From Blastococcus sp. (GTDB taxonomy: Bacteria > Actinomycetota > Actinomycetes > Mycobacteriales > Geodermatophilaceae): 7,560 nt of DNA. The stretch is from assembly GCA_025963345.1 (NCBI GenBank), contig JAOPUS010000092.1, forward strand, positions 1-7,560, written 5' to 3'. Below are positions 1 through 5,824 of the stretch, in pieces (position 1 is the first letter of the stretch; each line of letters opens with the position of its first letter). The translations under genes were made by a program, and so were the position numbers. Under the pieces are notes generated by a model. That model was given only the letters and a program-made list of their open reading frames with translations. It made no database searches and had not been told where the DNA came from.

Positions 1-252
1 CTGATGGGCAAGAACGGCGTGGACGGCGTCTACGACGACGACCCACGCACCAACCCCGCCGCCGTGATGTACGACGACCTGGACTACGCGACCGTCCTCG
101 CCAAGCAGCTCAAGGTGGCCGACGCGACGGCCATCAGCCTGTGCATGGACAACCAGATGCCGATCGTGGTGTTCAACCTGCTGCGCGACGGCAACATCGC
201 CCGGGCCGTTGCAGGTGAGAGGATCGGGACGCTGATCAGCCAGCCGTCCTGA
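1..252 (+). CDS. pyrH: UMP kinase, C-terminal part (5' end outside window)
   Basis: This is the last 83 codons of uridylate kinase, which phosphorylates UMP to UDP with ATP in the cytoplasm during pyrimidine nucleotide synthesis. The frame is open from base 1 and ends in TGA at 250-252. It begins inside the amino-acid-kinase fold with the family's characteristic NGVDGVY then DPRTNP segment (about residues 5-19 of the visible part), which binds nucleotide. The C-terminal stretch MPIVVFNLL, then GNI and later GTLIS is also typical of bacterial PyrH. The C-terminus ends at the usual place, so nothing is missing at this end. It is followed 75 bases later by frr on the same strand, the standard pyrH-frr pair. 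The identification is strong; only the 5' end is unseen. Confidence 0.96.
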   Translation: MMGKNGVDGVYDDDPRTNPAAVMYDDLDYATVLAKQLKVADATAISLCMDNQMPIVVFNLLRDGNIARAVAGERIGTLISQPS

Positions 253-327
253 GCACGGCCGGCACGAAAAGTAGTCAGACGAGGACGACGGCCGGACGAG
301 TGTCCGCCGCCGATGGAGGGAAGACCC
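253..327 (+). other. pyrH-frr intergenic spacer with repeated ACGGCCGG
   Basis: The 75-base spacer contains ACGGCCGG at 255-262 and again at 288-295. The CGGCCG cores are self-complementary, so they could pair as a 6-bp stem around a 27-base loop. No convincing -35/-10 promoter or T-run terminator was seen. The spacer ends in the frr ribosome binding site. It may be no more than high-GC background. Confidence 0.3.
315..320 (+). promoter_or_regulatory. frr ribosome binding site GGAGGG
   Basis: GGAGGG is a strong Shine-Dalgarno match, seven bases ahead of the GTG at 328. It decides the start: the in-frame ATG at 313-315 overlaps the site itself and cannot use it. Confidence 0.8.
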
Positions 328-885
328 GTGATCGACGACACCCTGCTCGATGCCGAGGAGCGGATGGACAAGGCCCTGTCGGTCGCCCGGGAGGACCTCG
401 GCTCGGTGCGCACCGGCCGGGCCGCCCCCTCCATGTTCAACAAGATCGTGGTGGACTACTACGGCGCCCCGACCCCGGTGCCGCAGATGGCCTCGATCAC
501 GGTCCCCGAGGCCCGCATGGCGGTCATCAAGCCCTACGACGCCGGTCAGCTGCAGGCGATCGAGAAGGCCGTCCGTGACAGCGACCTCGGGGTGAACCCG
601 ACGAACGACGGCCAGGTCCTCCGCGTGGTCTTCCCGCAGCTCACCCAGGAACGGCGCCGCGACCTGGTGAAGATGGCGCGCTCCAAGGGCGAGGACGCCA
701 AGGTCGCGATCCGCAACATCCGCCGCCGCGCGAAGGAAGAGCTCGACCGCCTGGTCAAGGACGGCGAGTCCGGTGAGGACGACGTCCGCCGCGCGGAGAA
801 GGAGCTCGACGACCTCACCGCCCAGCACACGCACGGCATCGACGACGCGGTGAAGAACAAGGAGACCGAACTGCTCGAGGTCTGA
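328..885 (+). CDS. frr: Ribosome recycling factor
   Basis: Ribosome recycling factor works with EF-G to split the post-termination ribosome and free mRNA and tRNA. The GTG start at 328 gives 185 residues, exactly the usual family length, and has a well-placed Shine-Dalgarno. The longer reading from ATG 313 adds five residues and lacks a site. The protein opens with DDTLLDAEERMDKAL, the first helix of the three-helix bundle, followed by the RTGRA segment and the alpha/beta domain with YYGAPTPV, PEAR and the IEKA/GVNPTNDG region. The C-terminal helices carry the typical LTQERRRDLVK, VAIRNIRR and charged coiled-coil segments, ending in ELLEV. It lies between pyrH and cdsA on the same strand and is very probably co-transcribed with both. 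Confidence 0.97.
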   Translation: MIDDTLLDAEERMDKALSVAREDLGSVRTGRAAPSMFNKIVVDYYGAPTPVPQMASITVPEARMAVIKPYDAGQLQAIEKAVRDSDLGVNPTNDGQVLRVVFPQLTQERRRDLVKMARSKGEDAKVAIRNIRRRAKEELDRLVKDGESGEDDVRRAEKELDDLTAQHTHGIDDAVKNKETELLEV

Positions 886-905
886 TCCCCGACGGTTCTC
901 CGCCC

Positions 906-2009
906 ATGACACCCCCCTCCGCCGCCGACCGTCCCGGATCTTCCGGTCCGGGTACCGAGCCGTTGCGTTTCGGTGCCCGCGTCGCCCAGTCACCCGAGAC
1001 CGGCCCCCGCCCGTTGCCTTCCGCCTGGTCGCCGTCCGCCTCCCGGCCGGACGTGAAGGACGGCGACACCGGTCCGGTGCCGATCGTCGGCGACCGCCCC
1101 GGCCCGCCGGTGCTGCGGCCCGCCGAGCAGGTCCCGACATCGACCCCGGCACCGCTGCCGGACGAGGTGTCGGAGCTGCCCACGACCGAGCGACCCGTCG
1201 GCGGCCGTGCGGGCCGCAACCTCGGTGCGGCGATCGGGGTCGGGCTCAGCCTCGTAGCGGTGATCCTGGCGTCCCTGCTGGTCTGGCGTCCGGCCTTCCT
1301 CGGGGTGCTCACCGCCGCCGTGCTCGTCGGCGTCGTCGAGCTCACCCGCGCCCTGGGTGCCGGCCGGTTCCGCGCCCCGTTGATCCCCCTGCTGGTCGGC
1401 GCTCTGGCCATGGAGGGCCTGGCCTGGAGCCGGGGGCCGACCGGCCTGGTCGTGGGCTTCCTGCTCACGGTGCTCGCCGTCGTCGTGTGGCGGCTCGCCG
1501 ACGGTCCGGTCGGTTACCTGAAGGACGCCGCGTCCGGCGTCCTCGTGGCCATGTACGTCCCGCTGCTGGCCGGCTTCGCGGTGCTGCTCCTGGTGCCCGA
1601 CGACGGCGCCGCGCGGGTGTTGGCCTTCATCGCGACCGTCGTGGCCAGCGACGTGGGGGGGTACGCGGCCGGCGTGCTGTTCGGTAAGCACCCGATGGCG
1701 CCGTCCATCAGCCCCAAGAAGTCCTGGGAGGGCTTCGCCGGCTCGGTGACCGCATGCATGATCGTGGCCACGCCGATCCTCGCTCTCGCCCTGGACGGAC
1801 CGTGGTGGGGCGGGCTGGTCTTCGGTGCCGCGATCGCCGTCTCCGCCACCATCGGCGACCTCGGGGAGTCGCTGATCAAGCGTGACCTCGGCATCAAGGA
1901 CATGGGCCAGCTGCTGCCCGGCCACGGTGGCCTCATGGACCGGCTGGACTCGCTGCTGCCCTCGGCCGCCCTGGCCTACCTGCTGCTGTCGCTCCTCGCG
2001 CCCGCCTGA
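906..2009 (+). CDS. cdsA: Phosphatidate cytidylyltransferase (CDP-diacylglycerol synthase)
   Basis: This integral membrane enzyme converts phosphatidic acid and CTP to CDP-diacylglycerol, the precursor of all major phospholipids. The family signature is intact near the C-terminus, residues 322-348: SLIKRD, then KD, PGHGG and DRLD, containing the metal- and substrate-binding acidic residues. Upstream lie SPKKSWEGFAGS (269-280) and the conserved Asp of ASDVGGY (about 249). About eight hydrophobic segments run from residue 106 to the end. The first 100 residues are unusual: rich in Pro, Ser, Gly and Asp with no membrane segment. The join RAGRNLGAAI to the first helix resembles the mycobacterial protein, whose N-terminus is much shorter. 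ATG 906 has no clear Shine-Dalgarno but lies 20 bases after the frr stop, consistent with coupling. GTG 1167 would give a 280-residue protein of ordinary family size. Identity is firm, the start is not. Confidence 0.95.
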   Translation: MTPPSAADRPGSSGPGTEPLRFGARVAQSPETGPRPLPSAWSPSASRPDVKDGDTGPVPIVGDRPGPPVLRPAEQVPTSTPAPLPDEVSELPTTERPVGGRAGRNLGAAIGVGLSLVAVILASLLVWRPAFLGVLTAAVLVGVVELTRALGAGRFRAPLIPLLVGALAMEGLAWSRGPTGLVVGFLLTVLAVVVWRLADGPVGYLKDAASGVLVAMYVPLLAGFAVLLLVPDDGAARVLAFIATVVASDVGGYAAGVLFGKHPMAPSISPKKSWEGFAGSVTACMIVATPILALALDGPWWGGLVFGAAIAVSATIGDLGESLIKRDLGIKDMGQLLPGHGGLMDRLDSLLPSAALAYLLLSLLAPA

Positions 2010-2021
2010 GAAAGGACCCCC

Positions 2022-3134
2022 TCAAGCCGGCCGGTCGGCGGCCCAGACGGAGCCGACGACCTCGAACCCGCGCCGGGCATACCAGTGCCGCGGCCAGTCG
2101 TCGGCCGCCGCCTCCAGCACGACCAGGTCGCAGCCGGCGGCCGCGGCCAGGTCCAGCGCCCCGGCGAGGATCGCGTCGGCGTGCCCGCGCCCGCGGGACC
2201 CCGGGTCGGTGAGCACGGAGTCCACCGCCGCTGTGGCGCCGTCCACCCGGAGCTGACCGGAGGCGACCACCCGGCCCCGCTCGCGCACCACCAGGTCGGT
2301 CACCGCCACGACCCGGTCGTTGAGGTGCTCCCGGCCGATCAGGTCCGCCACCACCCGGTCCAGCTGCGGGCCCGCAGGCAGGATCCGGCGCCAGGAGCGG
2401 TCCCAGAACTCGTGCACCTGCCGCTGGTCGACCACCTCGACCACCTCGACGGCCTCGTCGCCGGGCGTGGGGGCCGCGGGGCGCGCCATCAGCAGCAGCT
2501 CCTCGGTGTTCCAGCCGCGGCGGCGAAGTTCCGCGGCGACCCCCGCGGCACCCGGCCACATCAGCGCGGCTGCCTGGTGCGGCCAGCCGGCGTTCCCGGC
2601 CACCTCGCCGGCGGCGCGCTCCACGTCGTCGGCCTCCACCGGTGCGGTGAGGAGCAGCCGGTTGTTGTCGTGGGAGTGCGCGTGGTCCGGGTCGAGCACC
2701 GCGACGCCCCCGGGGACGTCGCCCACACCGATCGCGCGCCGCACCGGCAGGGACGTGACGTACGACAGCGCCCGGCCGAGGAGATCGTCCGGCGTCGGCA
2801 GCGTGACCGGCGCGGGCGGCCGGTACGGCACGACGGCGATCACGGCGGCCGTCGGCAGCGGGCCGTAGAGATGCGGGAAGAGCATCCCGCCCGGGTCGGC
2901 CGGTACTCCGGCCTCGAACCGCACCGGGTCGTTCAGCCGCGCGGGATGCACGACCAGCAGCACGAGGTCGCGGCGTCCCGGGTAGAGCCGAACCGCTGGG
3001 AGGTGCACCTGCGCGGGGGTGGACAGGTGCACGAAGCCCATGGCGTCCAGGGACGGCGGTCGGACTGCGCCCTCGGTGAGTGCGGCCCGCCAGGCGGCGG
3101 GCTCGATGAGGTGCAGGAGGACGTCCGGAGCCAT
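2022..3134 (-). CDS. DUF952 domain fused to GNAT-type acetyltransferase
   Basis: The 370-residue protein has three visible parts. Residues 1-105 match the DUF952 pattern: HLIEP..W at 8-15, SLDAMGFVHLS at 28-38, DLVLLVV at 56-62, and FPHLYGPL at 86-93. Residues about 120-220 look like a degenerate GNAT half, with the HDNNRLLL motif (155-162) and RRRGW. Residues about 225-370 are a fuller GNAT domain: a strand with VVASGQLRVDG, then VDSVLTDP, the acetyl-CoA loop motif RGRGHADAIL (314-323), a strand with DLVVLEA, and YARRGFEVVG, the usual ending. The substrate is unknown, and small-molecule N-acetylation is only a family-level guess. I recall DUF952 being placed among ADP-ribosyltransferase-like folds, which I cannot verify here. 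AGGA at 3142-3145 precedes the ATG by seven bases. The stop lies 12 bases from the convergent cdsA stop, and the start is 17 bases from that of the divergent methyltransferase. Confidence 0.88.
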   Translation of the reverse strand: MAPDVLLHLIEPAAWRAALTEGAVRPPSLDAMGFVHLSTPAQVHLPAVRLYPGRRDLVLLVVHPARLNDPVRFEAGVPADPGGMLFPHLYGPLPTAAVIAVVPYRPPAPVTLPTPDDLLGRALSYVTSLPVRRAIGVGDVPGGVAVLDPDHAHSHDNNRLLLTAPVEADDVERAAGEVAGNAGWPHQAAALMWPGAAGVAAELRRRGWNTEELLLMARPAAPTPGDEAVEVVEVVDQRQVHEFWDRSWRRILPAGPQLDRVVADLIGREHLNDRVVAVTDLVVRERGRVVASGQLRVDGATAAVDSVLTDPGSRGRGHADAILAGALDLAAAAGCDLVVLEAAADDWPRHWYARRGFEVVGSVWAADRPA

Positions 3135-3151
3135 ACTGCGATCCTGCCTGC

Positions 3152-3802
3152 GTGACCGATGAGGATCTGCGCGGCCCTACCGACTGGGGGACGACGGTCG
3201 GCGTCGGCCCGTGGACAGGTCCCTGGCCGGAGGACCCGCGGCTCGATCCGCAGCTGCTGGCCGAGGGCGACCGGCGCAACGTCGTCGACCGGTACCGCTA
3301 CTGGACCGTCGAGGCGATCGTCGCCGACCTCGACCGGCGCCGGCACCCCTTCCACGTGGCCATCGAGAACTTCGGCCACGACCTCAACATCGGGACCGTC
3401 GTCCGGACGGCGAACGCGTTCCTCGCTGCCGAGGTCCACATCGTCGGCCGCCGCCGCTGGAACCGCCGCGGCGCGATGGTCACTGACCGGTACCAGCACC
3501 TCCGGCACCACGCGGACGTGGCCGAGCTGCACGGCTTCGCGGTCGGGCAGGGACTGACCGTCGTCGCGGTGGACAACGCGCCCGGCGCCGTCCCGCTGGA
3601 GACCGCGCTGCTGCCGCGCGACTGCCTGCTGCTCTTCGGCCAGGAGGGCCCCGGCCTGACCGAGCAGGCGCACGCCGCCGCGGCGATGACCGTCTCGATC
3701 GCGCAGTTCGGGTCCACCCGGTCGATCAACGCCGGGGTGGCGGCCGGCATCGCGATGCACTCCTGGATCCGCCAGCACGCCGACCTGGGGCTCGCCGGCT
3801 AG
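3152..3802 (+). CDS. TrmH/SpoU-family RNA 2'-O-methyltransferase
   Basis: SpoU-class (SPOUT, trefoil-knot) enzymes transfer methyl from S-adenosylmethionine to a ribose 2'-OH in tRNA or rRNA. All three family motifs are present in order. Motif 1 is NFGHDLNIGTVVRTANAF (73-90), with the catalytic-type Asn73 and Arg85. Motif 2 is LFGQEGPGL (161-169). Motif 3 is STRSINAGVAAGIAM (188-202), the knot segment that binds the cofactor. The N-terminal 65 residues hold a Trp/Pro-rich stretch and a charged helix with no recognised RNA-binding domain. Length (216 residues) fits compact members. The specific target nucleotide cannot be read from sequence. GTG 3152 is the first available start after the in-frame stop at 3107, and the next in-frame start would remove everything up to motif 1, so this start is almost forced although it has no Shine-Dalgarno. 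The stop codon directly abuts the ppk2 stop on the other strand. Confidence 0.92.
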   Translation: MTDEDLRGPTDWGTTVGVGPWTGPWPEDPRLDPQLLAEGDRRNVVDRYRYWTVEAIVADLDRRRHPFHVAIENFGHDLNIGTVVRTANAFLAAEVHIVGRRRWNRRGAMVTDRYQHLRHHADVAELHGFAVGQGLTVVAVDNAPGAVPLETALLPRDCLLLFGQEGPGLTEQAHAAAAMTVSIAQFGSTRSINAGVAAGIAMHSWIRQHADLGLAG

Positions 3803-4567
3803 TCAGGACAGCGGCGGGTCCGGATCGATGCCACGCTCGATCAGCGCCTTCTCCACGTCCCTGCACACCGTGCGGACGACGTCCACGCGGGCCCAGCGCT
3901 TGTCCTCGGCGGCCACGACGTGCCACGGCGCGACGGGCTGGTCGGTCCGCTCCACCATCTCCTCGACCGCGGCCTCGTACTCCGGACGCTTCTCGCGGTT
4001 GCGCCAGTCCTCGTCCGTGAGCTTCCACGCCTTGTAGGGGTTGGCCTGGCGCTTCTCGAACCGGCGGAGCTGCTCCTCGGGCGAGACGTGCAGAAAGAAC
4101 TTGACGAGGATCGTGCCCTCGGCGGCCAGGGACGTCTCCAGGTCCACGATCTCTCCGTAGGCCCGCCGCCAGGCGTCCTCGGGCGCGAAGCCCTCGACGC
4201 GCTCGACCATCACCCGCCCGTACCAACTGCGGTCGAGCACGGCCATGCCGCCCCAGCCGGGCAGCACCGGCCAGAACCGCCACAGGAAGTGGTGTCGCTT
4301 CTCGTCGTAGGTGGGGGCCGCGAACTGCGCCACGCGCACGTGCCGGGAGTCCAGCTTGCTCACCAGTCGCTGGATGGCCCCGCCCTTCCCGGACGCATCC
4401 CAGCCCTCGAACAGGACGCACAGCGGTGGGCCGATCTGGCGGTGGCCGATCTGCCCGCCGAGCAGGAGGCGCAGGTGTACGAGCCGCTTCTGCGCCGCAG
4501 CGAGTTGCTCGGTCTCCTCTCGCTTGCTCAGGCGCAGCGTCAGGTCGACGTCGTCCAGCCGGCTCAT
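3803..4567 (-). CDS. ppk2: Polyphosphate kinase 2 family phosphotransferase
   Basis: PPK2 enzymes move phosphate between polyphosphate and nucleotides in the cytoplasm. The 254-residue protein has the P-loop FEGWDASGKGG (53-63), the Walker-B-like LDRSWYGRVMVERVEGF (111-127) and the lid region with KRQANPYKAWKLTDEDWRNR (172-191). APWHVV and KRWARVDVV follow, the typical end of the fold. Length is normal for a one-domain PPK2. The DRSWYGR..VERVEGF wording resembles polyphosphate:AMP phosphotransferase (class II) more than class I (DRSWYNRAGVERV) or class III (NRSHYEDV), so phosphorylation of nucleoside monophosphates is possible. That class assignment is from memory of the families and is not proven. 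A basic, charged helix (1-35) precedes the core. The ATG at 4567 has only a weak upstream CAGG. The gene is divergent from rlmN across an 81-base region rich in inverted repeats. Confidence 0.93.
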   Translation of the reverse strand: MSRLDDVDLTLRLSKREETEQLAAAQKRLVHLRLLLGGQIGHRQIGPPLCVLFEGWDASGKGGAIQRLVSKLDSRHVRVAQFAAPTYDEKRHHFLWRFWPVLPGWGGMAVLDRSWYGRVMVERVEGFAPEDAWRRAYGEIVDLETSLAAEGTILVKFFLHVSPEEQLRRFEKRQANPYKAWKLTDEDWRNREKRPEYEAAVEEMVERTDQPVAPWHVVAAEDKRWARVDVVRTVCRDVEKALIERGIDPDPPLS

Positions 4568-4578
4568 GGGTGCAGCCT

Positions 4579-4594
4579 GTCACCGGAGGGTGAC
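4579..4594. repeat. Inverted repeat GTCACC-GGAG-GGTGAC
   Basis: A perfect 6-bp inverted repeat with a 4-base spacer lies 11 bases ahead of the ppk2 start, in the ppk2-rlmN divergent region. It could be an operator or a hairpin in the ppk2 leader. The sequence is certain; the function is inference. Confidence 0.5.
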
Positions 4595-4602
4595 CTTCGC
4601 CT

Positions 4603-4615
4603 CGCGACCGTCGCG
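4603..4615. repeat. Inverted repeat CGCGAC-C-GTCGCG
   Basis: A perfect 6-bp inverted repeat with one central base, 8 bases after the previous dyad. Such GC-only palindromes arise readily by chance in this composition, so on its own it is weak. Confidence 0.4.
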
Positions 4616-4619
4616 CCCT

Positions 4620-4631
4620 CACCCGTGGGTG
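4620..4631. repeat. Inverted repeat CACCC-GT-GGGTG
   Basis: A 5-bp inverted repeat upstream of rlmN. With its flanking bases it shares TCACC and GGGTG with the dyad at 4579-4594, so the two could be related half-sites for one regulator. It would overlap or abut the rlmN translation start region. Confidence 0.4.
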
Positions 4632-4648
4632 GGACCATGGACGACGCC

Positions 4649-5824
4649 ATGACTGCCCTGCCGCTCGTCTTCGACGCCCCCCGACGGGGAATGCCACCCC
4701 GCCACCTCGCCGATCTCTCCCGCGAAGAGGCCCGCGCGGCGGTCGCCGAGCTCGGCCAGCCGGCCTTCCGGGCCGACCAGCTGGCCCGGCACTTCTACCG
4801 CGGCGTGACCGACCCGGCGCAGATGACCGACCTGCCGATCGCCGTGCGGGAGACGCTCACCGAGGCACTCCTGCCGGGGCTGCTGACCGTCGTGCGGCAC
4901 CAGACGGCCGACAACGGGCGCACCCGCAAGACGCTCTGGCGGCTGCACGACGGCGCGCTGGTCGAGAGCGTGCTGATGCGCTACCCCGACCGCGCCACGG
5001 TCTGCATCTCCAGCCAGGCCGGCTGCGGCATGGCCTGTCCGTTCTGCGCCACCGGCCAGGCAGGGCTGACCCGCAACCTGTCGGCCGCCGAGATCATCGG
5101 GCAGGCGGTCGCCGCAGCTGCCGCGATGGCGAACGGGGAGCTCGACGGGGGCCCCGGACGGCTGTCCAACGTCGTCTTCATGGGGATGGGGGAGCCGCTG
5201 GCGAACTATGCCCGCGTGCGCAAGACCCTCGACGCGCTGCTTGCTCCCGCGCCGCACGGGCTCGGACTCTCGCAGCGGTCGGTCACCGTCTCCACCGTGG
5301 GGCTCGTGCCGGCGATCCGCAGGCTCACCGAGGAGGGTCTCCACGTCACCCTCGCGGTGAGCCTGCACGCACCCGACGACGAGCTGCGCGACACCCTCGT
5401 CCCGATCAACACCCGCTGGAAGGTCGGCGAGGTCGTCGCCGCCGCCGACGCCTACGCCGCCCGCACGGGCCGCCGCTACTCCGTCGAGTACGCCCTGATC
5501 CGCGACGTCAACGACCAGCCCGAGCGGGCCGATCACCTGGGCAAGCTCCTGGCGGGCAAGCTGGCGCACGTCAACCTGATCCCGCTCAACCCCACGCCGG
5601 GCAGCCCCTGGGACGCCAGCCCCCTGCCGGCCCAGCGGGAGTTCGTCGCCCGGCTCCGGGCCGCCGGTGTCGCGACGACGGTGCGGGACACCCGGGGCCA
5701 GGACATCGACGGCGCCTGCGGGCAGCTTGCGGCGTCCGACGCGGAACCCGGTGTGCCGAGCATCGCCGTCCCTGTCCCGTCGGTGGAGCAGCCGGTCGAG
5801 CTGGGCGCCGAGGGCGACGAGTGA
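4649..5824 (+). CDS. rlmN: Dual-specificity 23S rRNA/tRNA adenine-C2 methyltransferase (radical SAM)
   Basis: RlmN methylates C2 of A2503 in 23S rRNA and, in characterised members, A37 of some tRNAs, using a [4Fe-4S] cluster and two SAM molecules. Numbering from ATG 4649 (391 residues), the cluster motif CGMACPFC supplies Cys126, Cys130 and Cys133. FMGMGEPLANY (177-187) is the conserved GEP segment, SVTVSTVGLVPAI (211-223) and AVSLHAPDDELRD (236-248) are typical, and HVNLIPLNP (307-315) contributes to the cofactor site. Cys357 in the DGACGQL segment is the expected methyl-carrying cysteine. The N-terminal helical domain with PPRHLADL and PAFRADQLARHFY matches actinobacterial RlmN. The start follows mycobacterial proteins, which begin a few residues before the FD.PR motif; ATG 4637, four codons upstream, is the main alternative, and neither has a good Shine-Dalgarno. 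The last 30 residues are an acidic tail. The stop overlaps the next gene. Confidence 0.95.
   Translation: MTALPLVFDAPRRGMPPRHLADLSREEARAAVAELGQPAFRADQLARHFYRGVTDPAQMTDLPIAVRETLTEALLPGLLTVVRHQTADNGRTRKTLWRLHDGALVESVLMRYPDRATVCISSQAGCGMACPFCATGQAGLTRNLSAAEIIGQAVAAAAAMANGELDGGPGRLSNVVFMGMGEPLANYARVRKTLDALLAPAPHGLGLSQRSVTVSTVGLVPAIRRLTEEGLHVTLAVSLHAPDDELRDTLVPINTRWKVGEVVAAADAYAARTGRRYSVEYALIRDVNDQPERADHLGKLLAGKLAHVNLIPLNPTPGSPWDASPLPAQREFVARLRAAGVATTVRDTRGQDIDGACGQLAASDAEPGVPSIAVPVPSVEQPVELGAEGDE

Noticed and set aside
990..1925. 311-codon minus-strand open frame opposite cdsA
   Set aside because: Low-complexity His/Arg/Gly-rich composition with no motif; cdsA on the other strand has its full signature.
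2025..2045. GCCGGCCGG palindromic run near the cdsA/GNAT convergent ends as a terminator
   Set aside because: It lies inside the coding end of the GNAT gene, forms no long stem with a loop, and has no T-run.
2085..3155. 356-codon open frame on the + strand opposite the DUF952/GNAT gene
   Set aside because: Its product is Arg/Gly/His-rich with no recognisable domain, as expected for the antisense of a GC-rich gene, while the minus strand shows clear DUF952 and GNAT motifs.
1933..3279. 448-codon minus-strand open frame across cdsA end, the GNAT gene and the methyltransferase start
   Set aside because: Very Arg/Gly/Pro-rich shadow frame spanning three recognised genes in other frames.
3920..4648. 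In-frame upstream extension of rlmN giving a 634-residue protein
   Set aside because: The extension is antisense to ppk2, has no family similarity, and RlmN homologs start just before the FD.PR motif. It is an open frame without a stop by composition.
3726..4697. 323-codon minus-strand frame longer than ppk2
   Set aside because: A different frame from ppk2 with Arg/Ala-rich composition; the PPK2 P-loop and lid motifs lie in the 254-codon frame.
4619..5569. 316-codon minus-strand open frame opposite rlmN
   Set aside because: Antisense shadow; rlmN has all catalytic cysteines in the + frame.
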